A DNA stretch of 64,000 nucleotides from Actinomadura syzygii. GTDB lineage: Bacteria > Actinomycetota > Actinomycetes > Streptosporangiales > Streptosporangiaceae. Where the stretch lies: assembly GCF_008085905.1 (NCBI RefSeq), contig NZ_VSFF01000016.1, forward strand, positions 1 to 64,000. Reading direction: 5' to 3'. This document shows positions 8,795 through 17,274 of this stretch, in pieces. Position numbers and translations under genes: made by a program. The stretch's first letter is position 1. Each line of letters opens with the position of its first letter. The notes beneath the pieces were generated by a model. The model searched no databases, was not told where the DNA came from, and saw nothing but the letters and a program-made list of their open reading frames with translations.

Positions 8795-9745
8795 ATGGAA
8801 TTGGAATTCCGACATCTCAGGGTCGTCCTCGCACTGGTGGACACCGGGTCTCTCACCGGGGCGGCGGCCCAACTCGGCATCACCCAGCCCGCCGTGTCGG
8901 AGTCCCTGCGCCGGGCCGAGCGGGTCGCGGGCGGCGCCCTGTTCCAGCGGGGCGCGCACGGCGCGACGCCCACGCCGCTGGGTGAGCTGGTCGCGGCGCA
9001 CGCGCGGAACGTCCTCGACTCGCTGGCCCGGCTGAAGGCCACCGGATCGGCGCTGCGGCTGAGCTGCACGCCCTGCACGCTGCAGCCGCACCTCGTCGTC
9101 CTCGCGGCGGAGGCGCTCGGAACGGCCGTGGAGGTGCGCGCGGCCCCCGCCCGTGCCGCGCCCGTGGAACTCGTCGCGGACGGACGCGCGCACGCCGTCC
9201 TCGCGACGGACTTCCGAGGCCACGAGCATCCCGAACTGCCCGGCGTCCGGCGCACCCCGGTCGCCGACGAGCCGCTGTTCGTCGCCGTCGCCGAGGACGG
9301 CCCGGCGGCCGGTCGCGGGGAGGTCGCCCTCGCTGAGTTGGCCGGCCTCGCGGAGTCGGCCGACCTCACCTGGGCGGTGACGCCTGCCGGTGACCACCGC
9401 CGCGCCTACCTCCTCGACGTCCTCACCCGCGCCGGGATCCGCGCCAAGGTGCGGACGGTCGACTTCGGAACGGCGTACGGGCTGGTCGAGCTGGGCCGGG
9501 TGGTACTGCCGGTCATGCCGGGCACCAGGCCGCGGGCGGGCATCGCGCTCCGCGCGCTCGCGGGCACGCCGCTGGTGGTGCGGACGAGCCTGTTCTGGCG
9601 GGCGGACGGCCCGCTCCGTCCGGTCGACGTCCGCCGCCTGCGCGACCGGCTGGCGGACGCGCAGCACGCCCTGGTCGAGCGGACCCCGCTCTACCGCGAA
9701 TGGCTCACCGACCACCCGGACTGGCGGACCACGCCCTCAGCCTGA
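8795..9745 (+). CDS. LysR-family transcriptional regulator
   Basis: A 316-aa protein with an N-terminal HTH (about 1-60, MELEFRHLRVV then TGSLTGAAAQLGITQPAVSESLRR) and a C-terminal effector-binding domain. The ATG at 8795 fits the usual family start; a TTG at 8780 would add five residues. It follows the O-methyltransferase closely and may control it. Its 3' end overlaps by 9 bp the convergent LysR gene, which has exactly the same length and a related N-terminus, so the two look like paralogues. Confidence 0.86.
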   Translation: MELEFRHLRVVLALVDTGSLTGAAAQLGITQPAVSESLRRAERVAGGALFQRGAHGATPTPLGELVAAHARNVLDSLARLKATGSALRLSCTPCTLQPHLVVLAAEALGTAVEVRAAPARAAPVELVADGRAHAVLATDFRGHEHPELPGVRRTPVADEPLFVAVAEDGPAAGRGEVALAELAGLAESADLTWAVTPAGDHRRAYLLDVLTRAGIRAKVRTVDFGTAYGLVELGRVVLPVMPGTRPRAGIALRALAGTPLVVRTSLFWRADGPLRPVDVRRLRDRLADAQHALVERTPLYREWLTDHPDWRTTPSA

Positions 9746-10687
9746 CGCCGAGCCCAGCCAGCCGTCATGGCGGTCGAACCAGCCGGGCAGCCGGCTCCTG
9801 GTCCGCGCCGCCCGCCGGTAGCGGCGGACCAGTTCGGCGGCGACGCGCTCCGCCTGGGCACGGCACGGGGACGGCGCCAGCAGCACGTGCCGCATCCGGA
9901 GCGGCGCGCCGCGCACCTCGGCCGCCGGGCCGGGCACGCCGCCGCGTCCGGTGAGGGCCTGGACCAGCGTCACCACCGGGTCGCCGCGCCGCACCGTCTG
10001 CGCCGCGCTGAGGAGGGCCGGGGTGCGGATCAGCGGCGTCCGCAGCCCGGCGGCGGTGCACACGTCCCTGATATGCCCGGCGCATTCGTCGCCGTCGTAA
10101 CGGTCCATCAGCCACACGAATTCCACCAATTCGGCCAGCTCGACGACGCCATTGTGCTCGATCTCGGGCGGCACCGTGACGAACACCGGCTCGACGCCGA
10201 CCTCGATCAGCTCGACGCCTTCGGGGACGAAGCATTCCCGGCCGGGAAAGTCGACGTGCATGATCAGGTCGAGTTCGCCGCCGACGAGCGCGGCGACGGC
10301 CTCGGCGCGGTTCTCCACGACGACGAGGTCCACCGGCCGCTCCGGCGCCGCCCTGGACGCCGCCTCGCCGAGGAACGCCGCGGGCCCGGTCGGCAGGGCG
10401 CCGATCCGCAACTGCGGCCGGTCGCGCAGGGCGCGCATCGCGCGGGCCAGATCGTCCAGGTCGGCGAGGATCGTCCGGGCGCGCTCCAGGACGGCCTCCC
10501 CCAGCGGCGTCGGCGCCACTCCCTGCGGCGTCCGGTCGAAGAGGGCGCCGCCGACGGCGTCCTCGATCCGGCGGAGCTGGGCCGTCAGCGCGGGCTGCGA
10601 GGCGCCGAGCCGGGACGCGGCCCTGGTGAGGCTGCCGTCCGCGCTGATCGCGTCGAGCATCCTCAGATGGCGGACCTCAAGCTCCAT
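9737..10687 (-). CDS. LysR-family regulator, probable activator of the adjacent snapalysin gene
   Basis: A 316-aa protein; ATG 10687 gives the canonical start MELEVRHLRMLDAI followed by the HTH ASRLGASQPALTAQLRR. The C-terminal LysR substrate domain spans about 90-300. It is divergent from the snapalysin gene. In Streptomyces, LysR proteins (SnpR/MprR) encoded divergently from snpA activate it, so I infer the same here. A T-N11-A box with CCAT/ATGG arms lies between the genes. It overlaps its convergent paralogue by 9 bp. Confidence 0.86.
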   Translation of the reverse strand: MELEVRHLRMLDAISADGSLTRAASRLGASQPALTAQLRRIEDAVGGALFDRTPQGVAPTPLGEAVLERARTILADLDDLARAMRALRDRPQLRIGALPTGPAAFLGEAASRAAPERPVDLVVVENRAEAVAALVGGELDLIMHVDFPGRECFVPEGVELIEVGVEPVFVTVPPEIEHNGVVELAELVEFVWLMDRYDGDECAGHIRDVCTAAGLRTPLIRTPALLSAAQTVRRGDPVVTLVQALTGRGGVPGPAAEVRGAPLRMRHVLLAPSPCRAQAERVAAELVRRYRRAARTRSRLPGWFDRHDGWLGSASG

Positions 10688-10741
10688 GCCGGGATTATGC
10701 GCCCACCTCCTCTCCCTCGCCACGCGACGGCTAAAAGCGGG

Positions 10742-10760
10742 CCATCAATAAATGTTATGG
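10742..10760. promoter_or_regulatory. LysR-type box CCAT-N11-ATGG
   Basis: The sequence CCATCAATAAATGTTATGG has perfect 4-bp inverted arms and the T-N11-A spacing of LysR binding sites. It lies in the AT-rich centre of the 188-bp gap between the divergent LysR gene and the snapalysin gene, 55 bp upstream of the LysR start and 116 bp upstream of the protease start. It is the best candidate for the activator site. Confidence 0.5.
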
Positions 10761-10875
10761 GAATTTGTGATGTTCGCTACCGGCCGTTATCCGGTTACCC
10801 TCCATCGAGCCGGTGCGTCGCCGAACACGGGGGAACCGGCCGGTCATTACCGTCCATCGGGAAAGGAACCGGAAG

Positions 10876-11445
10876 TTGTCCCCACCCAGATTCATCGTCG
10901 CGATGCTCGCCGGCGTCGCCGCGCTCGTCCTCACCGGCGCGCCGAGCGCGTCCGCCGTCTCTCCGCCAGTGGCGGTGCGGACGATCTACTACGACTCGAG
11001 CAGGGCCGCCGAACTGAGCTCCCTCGTCGACCAGGCGGCCGACATCTGGAACACGCGCGTCACGTCCGTCAAGCTGGAGAAGGGGCAGGCGGGCATCTCG
11101 GTCAGCACCGCCCAGAACGGACCCGCTCCGGGGATGGCGAGCTGTGTCGGCTGCACCCGCGGGCAGATCACCTTCTACCGCAACCAGATCCAGCAGTCCG
11201 GCGCGGGCCCGCTGCGCGTGGTCGTGCACGAGTTCGGGCACATCCTCAGCCTCGAACACCCGCCGGACATCGGGAACTGCGACAAGGTCATGGCCGGCGG
11301 GCGGTGCGACAACCCGTACCCGAACGCCGACGAGGTCGCCGCGGTCCAGCGCTTCTGGAGCGGCGTCCTGCGGCCCGCCCGGCCCGCGCCCCGGCACGCC
11401 GACGAGCGCTCGACGCTCGGCGCGCCCGCGCTGGTGAGCCGGTAG
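10876..11445 (+). CDS. snpA: Snapalysin-like secreted small neutral protease (M7)
   Basis: A 189-aa precursor starting at TTG 10876 with AAAGGA 8-9 nt upstream. A Sec signal peptide covers about 1-27 (cleavage near SASA|VSP). The mature enzyme has the zinc motif HEFGH (H118, E119, H122) and the conserved C-terminal region with CDNPYPNADE. In classical snapalysins the third ligand is Asp ten residues after the first His; here that position is H128 (HEFGHILSLEH), with D131 three residues later. An alternative GTG start at 10813 adds a charged leader and is less likely. Confidence 0.85.
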   Translation: MSPPRFIVAMLAGVAALVLTGAPSASAVSPPVAVRTIYYDSSRAAELSSLVDQAADIWNTRVTSVKLEKGQAGISVSTAQNGPAPGMASCVGCTRGQITFYRNQIQQSGAGPLRVVVHEFGHILSLEHPPDIGNCDKVMAGGRCDNPYPNADEVAAVQRFWSGVLRPARPAPRHADERSTLGAPALVSR

Positions 11446-11460
11446 CACGTCCGCGGTTCC

Positions 11461-11500
11461 GTCACGCGGGGACGGTCAGGGACCCCGCCTCCCGCGTGAC
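11461..11500. terminator. Hairpin downstream of the snapalysin gene
   Basis: Perfect 10-bp arms GTCACGCGGG (11461-11470) and CCCGCGTGAC (11491-11500) just after the protease stop. There is no U tract, as is usual in high-GC actinomycetes. Confidence 0.6.
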
Positions 11501-11501
11501 G

Positions 11502-11539
11502 GCTCGGTGCCCCCGTCCGGTAGGGCGGGGGCACCGAGC
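11502..11539. terminator. Second, stronger hairpin in tandem
   Basis: Perfect 14-bp arms GCTCGGTGCCCCCG (11502-11515) and CGGGGGCACCGAGC (11526-11539) with a 10-nt loop. It directly follows the first hairpin, giving a tandem terminator for the protease transcript. Confidence 0.75.
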
Positions 11540-11610
11540 ATGCCCGGGTGCGGGCGAACCTAGGATTTGAGGTTCGCCACGGGCCCGTGGCCAGGGGAAA
11601 GGCGGACGTC

Positions 11611-12510
11611 ATGGCGATGGATCACTGGGAAGCCCACACCGTGACCAGTGCGGAGGTGGTGCGGCCCGGTCAGGTCGCGGCGCTCGCGGCGCTGTTCGAC
11701 GACGGGCTGCCCGCGCCGGGCGTCGGGGACGTCCTGCCGCGCCTGTGGCACTGGGTCGCGCTGCCGCACTGGCCGGTGTCGTCGGAGGTCGGGCCGGACG
11801 GGCACCCGCTTCGTGGAACGTTCCTTCCGCCCATCGAGCTGCCCCGCCGCATGTTCGCCGGAGGCGAGGTCGAATTCCACGGCGATCTGCGGGTCGGGGA
11901 GACCGTTCGCCGGGAGTCGACGGTGGAATCGGTGAAGGAGAAGAGCGGGCAGTCCGGGGCGCTGGTGATCGTGGCCGTCCGGACGCGCCTTTTCGGCGAC
12001 GGCGGCGAACTGCGCGTGGACGAGCGCCAGGACTTGATCTACCGGGACGCCGACACCGCCCGCTCCTCCGGCGAGTTCGCGGCGGTGGAGCGGGCGGCGG
12101 AACTGCGGCCGGTCGGGCGTCCGCTGCGTCGCGCGGACGCCTGGGCCTGGGACTTCTCCACCGACCCGACCCTGCTCATGCGCTTCTCCTCCGCCACCGC
12201 CAACGCGCACCGCATCCACTACGACTGGCCGTACGCGACGCGGGTCGAGGGATATCCCGGGCTCGTCGTGCACGGCCCGCTGATGACGCTCACGCTGGCC
12301 GAGACATTCCGGCTGGAACGTCCGGACGGCGAGATCTCCCGGCTGACCCACCGCAACAAGGCGCCTCTGTTCTGCGGCCAATCCGCGTCGGTGCAGGGCC
12401 GTCCTACGGCGGACGGCGTGGCGCTCGAACTCATGGGCCCGGACGACACGGGCGTGCGCACCGCCGTCAACGTCGTCTCGTCCGGTGGGACGGCCGTTCA
12501 GGCGAGCTGA
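11611..12510 (+). CDS. Hotdog-fold acyl-CoA dehydratase (HTD2 / mesaconyl-CoA hydratase-like)
   Basis: A 299-aa protein starting at ATG 11611 after AGGGGAAAGGCG. It has two MaoC/hotdog halves: an N-terminal FAS1-type dehydratase domain and a C-terminal part with HYDWPYATRVEGYPGLVVHGPLM, the signature seen in mesaconyl-C4-CoA hydratases and 3-hydroxyacyl-thioester dehydratase type 2. It should hydrate or dehydrate an enoyl-CoA; the exact substrate is not evident. It stands alone as a transcription unit. Confidence 0.8.
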   Translation: MAMDHWEAHTVTSAEVVRPGQVAALAALFDDGLPAPGVGDVLPRLWHWVALPHWPVSSEVGPDGHPLRGTFLPPIELPRRMFAGGEVEFHGDLRVGETVRRESTVESVKEKSGQSGALVIVAVRTRLFGDGGELRVDERQDLIYRDADTARSSGEFAAVERAAELRPVGRPLRRADAWAWDFSTDPTLLMRFSSATANAHRIHYDWPYATRVEGYPGLVVHGPLMTLTLAETFRLERPDGEISRLTHRNKAPLFCGQSASVQGRPTADGVALELMGPDDTGVRTAVNVVSSGGTAVQAS

Positions 12511-12697
12511 GCTTCGGCCGACGGCTCGTGATTGCAGCTGTGGTTGCCGCCGAGGGCATCGGGTACGAGATCACTGTCCGAATCCAATTGAGCGCGAAGA
12601 GTCATTCACGGCTTATAGGTCCCGGGCCCGCAGGTCGGGCCTCGTAGGCCCCGGGCTCGCAGGCCCGCGATGGCTCCAGCAGCGAAAGGGCCGAGCA

Positions 12698-13492
12698 GTG
12701 AAGCTTCAGTTCGTCGGGACGGGATCGATCCTGACCGCCCGGATGAGCGCGTCCGCGCTCATCGACGGCAAGGTCCTCATCGACGCGCCGAACGGCTCCA
12801 TGAAGGCGATGCGGCGGGCGGGTCTCGATCCGTCCGCCGTCGACATCTGCGTGATCACGCACTTCCACGCCGACCATTTCTTCGACATCGTCTTCCTGCT
12901 CCTGGAACAAGGGCTCCAGCAAACCCGGGACCGCGACCTCGTCCTGATCGGCCCAGAGGGTTTCTCCGGGCGCGTGGACCAGCTCTTCGAACTCAGCTAC
13001 CCCGGCGTCTGGAAGGACATCAAGGGAAAGGTCTCGCCCCGCTACATCGAATTCGGTGAGGACGGCGGCGAATGCTCCGAGGGCGGCTACGAGTTCCGCG
13101 CCCTTCCGATGAAGCACGCCGTTCCGACGCTCGGGTATCTCATCACCGACAAGGCGGGCGCGCGCCTCGGATACACCGGGGACACCGTCCACTGCCCGTC
13201 CGTCGACACCCTCGCGGCGGAGAGTTCGGTGCTCGTCCTCGACACGTCCTTCCTGAAAGGACGGGTCGGCCACATGGGTCTCGACGACGTGGAGACGATC
13301 GCGACTCAGCGACCGGAACTGCACCTCATCGCCACCCACCTCGGCGACGAGGTCACGCGCTCCTCACGTCCGAACATCGTCTTCCCGGTCGACGGGCAGA
13401 GTTTCGACATCACGCCGCAGGGCCTCCAGATCGGCGCCCCGCCCGCGCAGAACGAACGCCCCGACCATTCCACGCTAGGACTCCCTCTCTGA
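12698..13492 (+). CDS. MBL-fold metallohydrolase, RNase Z-like
   Basis: A 264-aa protein starting at GTG 12698 (AAAGGG 10 nt upstream). It has the metal-binding motif HFHADH (H55, H57, D59, H60), GYTGDT with the bridging Asp, and a C-terminal ATHLGDE His. The N-terminal VGTGS is typical of RNase Z/phosphodiesterase-like members. The general fold is clear but not the substrate. A GC-rich block with a direct repeat (CCCGGGCYCGCAGG) lies upstream at about 12620-12665. Confidence 0.8.
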   Translation: MKLQFVGTGSILTARMSASALIDGKVLIDAPNGSMKAMRRAGLDPSAVDICVITHFHADHFFDIVFLLLEQGLQQTRDRDLVLIGPEGFSGRVDQLFELSYPGVWKDIKGKVSPRYIEFGEDGGECSEGGYEFRALPMKHAVPTLGYLITDKAGARLGYTGDTVHCPSVDTLAAESSVLVLDTSFLKGRVGHMGLDDVETIATQRPELHLIATHLGDEVTRSSRPNIVFPVDGQSFDITPQGLQIGAPPAQNERPDHSTLGLPL

Positions 13493-13498
13493 GGTGTC

Positions 13499-13544
13499 CC
13501 TGAAAGAGGCCGATCCTGGGATAAGGGGACCGGCCTCTTTCAGG
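13499..13544. terminator. Bidirectional terminator hairpin
   Basis: Perfect 14-bp arms CCTGAAAGAGGCCG (13499-13512) and CGGCCTCTTTCAGG (13531-13544) lie between the convergent hydrolase and protease genes, so the hairpin can serve both strands. Confidence 0.85.
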
Positions 13545-13549
13545 AACGA

Positions 13550-14713
13550 CTACGACACCTCGGCGTCGAAGGCTTGAAGCGGTTCGGTCACCGGCTGGAA
13601 GAAGGTGACGCCGCCGGACTGGCAGTCGCCCGAACCGCCGGAGGTGAGGCCGAGCGCGGTGCTCCCGGCGAAGAGCGGCCCGCCGCTGTCGCCCGGCTCC
13701 GCGCAGACGGTCGTCTGGATCATGCCGGTGACCGTCCCCTCGGGGAAGTTCACCGTCGCGTTCGTGGCGGTCACGTTGCCCGTGTGGACGCCGGTGGTGC
13801 TGCCGCTGCGCGCGACCTCCTGCCCGACGACGGCCTCGCCGGCCTCGGTGATGTCCTGCGCCTGCCCGTTGTACAGGTTGACCGCGCCCTCACCGGCCGC
13901 GTCCGCCTGGACGAGCGCGAAGTCGTTCCCGGGGAAGCTGCTCTGGACGGTGGTCCCGAGCGCCTCGGCGCCCTGCTGGTCGGTCGTCCAGGCCCGGACC
14001 TCGTTTCCGCAGTGCCCGGCGGTGAGGAAGAAGTCCGCGCCGCCGCGCGTGACGTTGAAGCCCAGCGAGCAGCGGATGCCCTGCCCGAAGATCGCGTCGC
14101 CGCCGAGCGCGAGGGTGCGCAGGCGGCCCGGGATGCGGACCATGCGGACGGCCGTCCCCATCCCCGCCGTCGCCCGGCGGACGGCGGCCATCCGCGTGCC
14201 GGTGACGGAGTCGTCCGTCCAGACCGTCACCTTGGACGTGGCGGGGTCGACCGCCCACCCGGTGCCCGGGACGCCGGACGTCGACCGGCGGAGCGCCGCC
14301 GTCATCCGGTTCAGGGACGCGGGGCCGCGCTCCAGCGTCTTCGGCACCGCACCGGCCTGCCGCACCATGGCGGCGTCCGAGGCGTTGGTCACGGTGACGA
14401 CGGGCCGCCCGGCGGAATCGAGGTAGGAGCCCGCCGTGCGTTCACCGAGCCGGTCGGCGAGCCTGGCCGCCAGCGCCGCGGCCGCTCCGTTCCCCGCACC
14501 TCGCGTCCCGGCTCGCCGACCGTTGTTCGTGGCTTGCCTGTCGAGCTTCGCCGCCTGCTCGCCGGTCAGCGCGGCCTGCCGACCACCGGACTGGTCCGGC
14601 GCCTGCACCGCGTACAGCGCACCGGCCACGAGCCCGGCGGATCCCGCCACGGCCACGGTGCCGACGACCGCTGTTCGCAGGCGGGTCTTCCTTGCGTCGT
14701 TCCGGCGTCTCAT
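13550..14713 (-). CDS. Secreted S1-family serine protease, streptogrisin/alpha-lytic type with prodomain
   Basis: A 387-aa preproenzyme starting at ATG 14713 behind TTGGAGGAC. A basic N-terminus and hydrophobic segment (about 12-36) form the signal peptide. A prodomain spans about 45-200, and the chymotrypsin-like domain has H234 (TAGHC), D264 (GNDFAL) and S343 (GDSGGP). C215/C235 and C337/C364 would form the two conserved disulfides. The prodomain should act as a folding chaperone that is cleaved off. The gene is monocistronic. Confidence 0.9.
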   Translation of the reverse strand: MRRRNDARKTRLRTAVVGTVAVAGSAGLVAGALYAVQAPDQSGGRQAALTGEQAAKLDRQATNNGRRAGTRGAGNGAAAALAARLADRLGERTAGSYLDSAGRPVVTVTNASDAAMVRQAGAVPKTLERGPASLNRMTAALRRSTSGVPGTGWAVDPATSKVTVWTDDSVTGTRMAAVRRATAGMGTAVRMVRIPGRLRTLALGGDAIFGQGIRCSLGFNVTRGGADFFLTAGHCGNEVRAWTTDQQGAEALGTTVQSSFPGNDFALVQADAAGEGAVNLYNGQAQDITEAGEAVVGQEVARSGSTTGVHTGNVTATNATVNFPEGTVTGMIQTTVCAEPGDSGGPLFAGSTALGLTSGGSGDCQSGGVTFFQPVTEPLQAFDAEVS

Positions 14714-14816
14714 GGGGGTCCTCCAAGGTCCGACGTCCCGAACTAGGGGGAGGTACGGGGCGCGGGCGGAGGGAGTTCAAGTGCGGATCGACGCGCGGGT
14801 CGATAGCGTCGCCCCC

Positions 14817-15668
14817 ATGCGGCTTCATGTGGGATGCGCGATGTGGGCCCATCCGCCATGGCAAGGACGGTTCGTGCCGCATCCGCTGCCGCCCGCGGAG
14901 CGACTCCGTGCCTATGCGAGCTGGTGCGACGCCGTCGAAGGCAACACGACCTTCTACGCGACGCCGTCCCGGAGCACGGTGGAGTCGTGGGCCGAGCAGA
15001 CGGCGCCGGACTTCCGGTTCGTCGTCAAGCTGCCGAAGACGATCACGCACGAGCGGCGGCTGGCGAACTTCGACGAGGACCTCCGGACATTCCTCCACGT
15101 CATGGAGCCTCTCGGCCCACGCGCACACGCCCTCTGGGTGCAGTTGCCGGGCTCCTTCGGCCCGGCGGACCTCGGGACACTCGCGGGTTTCCTGCGCCGC
15201 TTGCCCAGCGCACACCGTTACGCGGTCGAGGTGAGGCACCGGGCGTTCTTCGAGGACGCCCGCTGCGTGTACGACCTCGAACGGGTCCTGGCCGGGGTCG
15301 GCGCGGAGTGGGTGCCGTTCGACACCACCATGTTCTTCCAGGGCCGCCCGACCAGCGACGCCGAACGCGACGCCTGGACGAAGAAGCCGCGCGTCCCCCG
15401 CCGTTCGGTGGCGCTGACAGACCGTCCCATCGTCCGTTATCTAGGACGCGACGACACCGAGCGGACGGTCGAGGGCTGGCAGTTCTGGGTCGCCAAGACG
15501 GCGGAATGGCTTCGCGAGGGCCGTTCACCGACCATCTTCATCCACACCCCCGACAACTCCGAGGCACTCCCCTTGGCCCGCCGCTTCCACGACGAGGTAA
15601 GAGAACAACTCCCGTCCCTGGCGCCCCTCCCAGAACCAGAGCCGATAGGCCCACCCACCTTGTTCTAG
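14817..15668 (+). CDS. DUF72 family protein
   Basis: A 283-aa protein of the DUF72 (YecE-like) TIM-barrel family: MRLHVGCAMWAHPPW at the N-terminus, NTTFYATPS, FVVKLPKTITHERRL, and the terminal FIHTPDNSEALPLARRFHD. Its molecular function is not established. ATG 14817 fits the family start; there is no strong ribosome binding site. It lies upstream of the dipeptidase gene with a 56-bp gap. Confidence 0.88.
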   Translation: MRLHVGCAMWAHPPWQGRFVPHPLPPAERLRAYASWCDAVEGNTTFYATPSRSTVESWAEQTAPDFRFVVKLPKTITHERRLANFDEDLRTFLHVMEPLGPRAHALWVQLPGSFGPADLGTLAGFLRRLPSAHRYAVEVRHRAFFEDARCVYDLERVLAGVGAEWVPFDTTMFFQGRPTSDAERDAWTKKPRVPRRSVALTDRPIVRYLGRDDTERTVEGWQFWVAKTAEWLREGRSPTIFIHTPDNSEALPLARRFHDEVREQLPSLAPLPEPEPIGPPTLF

Positions 15669-15724
15669 AACTCCGAGCCCCCATCCACGCGGCCGAACCG
15701 AATTATCTCGATATCCTCGGCCTC

Positions 15725-16432
15725 ATGGCCTCCCCGTCGAAAGACGATTCGCTGCTCGCCTCAGCCGAACAAAGCCTCCCCTCCACATTCCAGCCAGCGA
15801 GCCTGCCCATCCCCGCGCTCACCCCCGAGTCGATCCTCCTCAGGCGAGCAGTACCGGCCACCGACACCGGCGAACCGCTGACCCAGATCAGGGACAATGG
15901 AATACCCGTTCTGCACAATTACGCCCAAGCTGGCTGGCGGCACGCGGTCGACCAACAATGGCTCAGAGCGGACGCATTAGCCCGGCTACGACAGGCGGCC
16001 GCTACCCTCCCGCCGAGTTTCGGTCTCGCCATCTTCGACGGTTGGCGTCCCCTTGCGCTGCAACGCGAACTGTTCGACGCCATCACCCCGAACTCTGCCC
16101 CTGACGCGGAGCATCCCGTCGCACCACCCTCGGAAGACCCCGCCGAACCCCCGCCCCACCTCACCGGCGGAGCAGTCGACCTCACCCTGACCTGGCAGGG
16201 AACACCACTGCCCTTGGGCACCGCCTTCGACGAGTTCACCGATCAGGCCATGACCACAGCCTTCGAGAACCTGCCCGGACCAGTGCGCACGCTCAGGCGA
16301 CTGCTCTACCACGCCCTTCGACGGCAAGGCTTTGTGGTGCTTGCAGAGGAATGGTGGCACTTCGAATTCGGCACCCGCTTGTGGTCGTCCCTGACCGGCC
16401 AACCGACCCGCTACGGTCCAGCCACGCCATAA
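15725..16432 (+). CDS. D-Ala-D-Ala dipeptidase-like protein (VanX/M15D family)
   Basis: A 235-aa protein with IFDGWRPL, the zinc-site segment PHLTGGAVDLTL (H and D ligands) and EEWWHFEFG supplying the catalytic Glu and last His ligand. VanX-type enzymes hydrolyse D-alanyl-D-alanine; outside a van cluster this one more likely serves peptidoglycan turnover. No vanH or vanA genes are nearby, so resistance should not be assumed. ATG 15725 has no ribosome binding site, but TATCCT lies 7 nt upstream, which suggests a leaderless transcript. Confidence 0.8.
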   Translation: MASPSKDDSLLASAEQSLPSTFQPASLPIPALTPESILLRRAVPATDTGEPLTQIRDNGIPVLHNYAQAGWRHAVDQQWLRADALARLRQAAATLPPSFGLAIFDGWRPLALQRELFDAITPNSAPDAEHPVAPPSEDPAEPPPHLTGGAVDLTLTWQGTPLPLGTAFDEFTDQAMTTAFENLPGPVRTLRRLLYHALRRQGFVVLAEEWWHFEFGTRLWSSLTGQPTRYGPATP

Positions 16433-16548
16433 ACACCGCCCACCCCGCAGCCACACTGTTGTGAAATCCAAGCCACCAAGACAGCAGGCACCGCACGCGA
16501 GGCCCCCGGGCACGAGACAGTCGGTGTCGCGCGTGTAACCAGTTCGGA

Positions 16549-16563
16549 GGACTTGCGGGACCA
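16549..16563. promoter_or_regulatory. Weak DosR-like half box upstream of the CBS-BON gene
   Basis: AGGACTTGCGGGACC matches the left half of the DosR core but not the right half. A second partial match, GGGACGTTCTGGAC, lies at 16609-16622. The only added support is that the related mycobacterial CBS protein (Hrp1) is DosR-regulated. Treat as a weak candidate. Confidence 0.2.
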
Positions 16564-16662
16564 GACGGCATGCTTCTGGACGTGGCGGCTGCAGGAGGCG
16601 AGGATCAGGGACGTTCTGGACGGGTAGGTGAACGGCGTCCTCGCCGGAAGGAGACAACGCCC

Positions 16663-17259
16663 ATGCTGGTCCGGGAGGCGATGACCTCGCCCGTCGTCAC
16701 GATCCCGCGGACGGCGACCGTCCGCCAGGCGATCCGCGTCCTGCACGAACACGACATCACCGCGCTGCCGGTCGTGGACGACTCCGGACGCCTGGCCGGG
16801 ATCGTCAGCGAGATGGACCTCCTGCGCGGAGTGTTCGAGCACGACCCGAGAGCGTTCGCGCGCCCTGTCGCCACCACGTCGTCGCCCGCCCCGCGCCTGG
16901 TCGGGGACGTGATGACCCACGACGTGGAGATCGCGCGTCCCGGCACGGACGTCGCCGAACTCGCCGAGACGATGATGAAGACACGGATCAAGAGCGTCCC
17001 GGTACTGGCGGGCTCCGACATCGTCGGCATCGTCAGCCGCCGGGACCTGATCGCGATCCTGGCCCGCGACGACGCCCGCATCCGCGACGACGTGCTCGCC
17101 GCGATCGCCGAGTACGGTCCCGACGACGTCCGCTGGGACGTGTCGGTGCGGGAAGGCATCGTCGAGTTGCGCGGCCGTTCGGACGAGCCGGGACAGCGGA
17201 TCGCCGACGTCCTCGCCCGCACGGTCCCCGGCGTCACCCGCGTCTCGATCCGCGAATGA
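16663..17259 (+). CDS. CBS-pair protein with C-terminal BON domain
   Basis: A 198-aa protein starting at ATG 16663 after GGAAGGAGACAACGCCC. Two CBS motifs occupy about 1-60 and 78-135 and should bind adenosine nucleotides. The C-terminal BON domain (about 137-198) ends in VPGVTRVSIRE. CBS-BON proteins are common in actinomycetes and are related to the hypoxic response protein Hrp1 (which lacks BON). A stress-signalling role is inferred. It converges on the HU gene 15 bp away. Confidence 0.87.
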   Translation: MLVREAMTSPVVTIPRTATVRQAIRVLHEHDITALPVVDDSGRLAGIVSEMDLLRGVFEHDPRAFARPVATTSSPAPRLVGDVMTHDVEIARPGTDVAELAETMMKTRIKSVPVLAGSDIVGIVSRRDLIAILARDDARIRDDVLAAIAEYGPDDVRWDVSVREGIVELRGRSDEPGQRIADVLARTVPGVTRVSIRE

Positions 17260-17274
17260 CGCCGAGCCGCCACG

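Noticed and set aside
15725..16432. VanX-like gene considered as part of a vancomycin-resistance cluster
   Set aside because: No vanH, vanA ligase or VanRS genes are nearby, and chromosomal VanX-like dipeptidases are common in actinomycetes.
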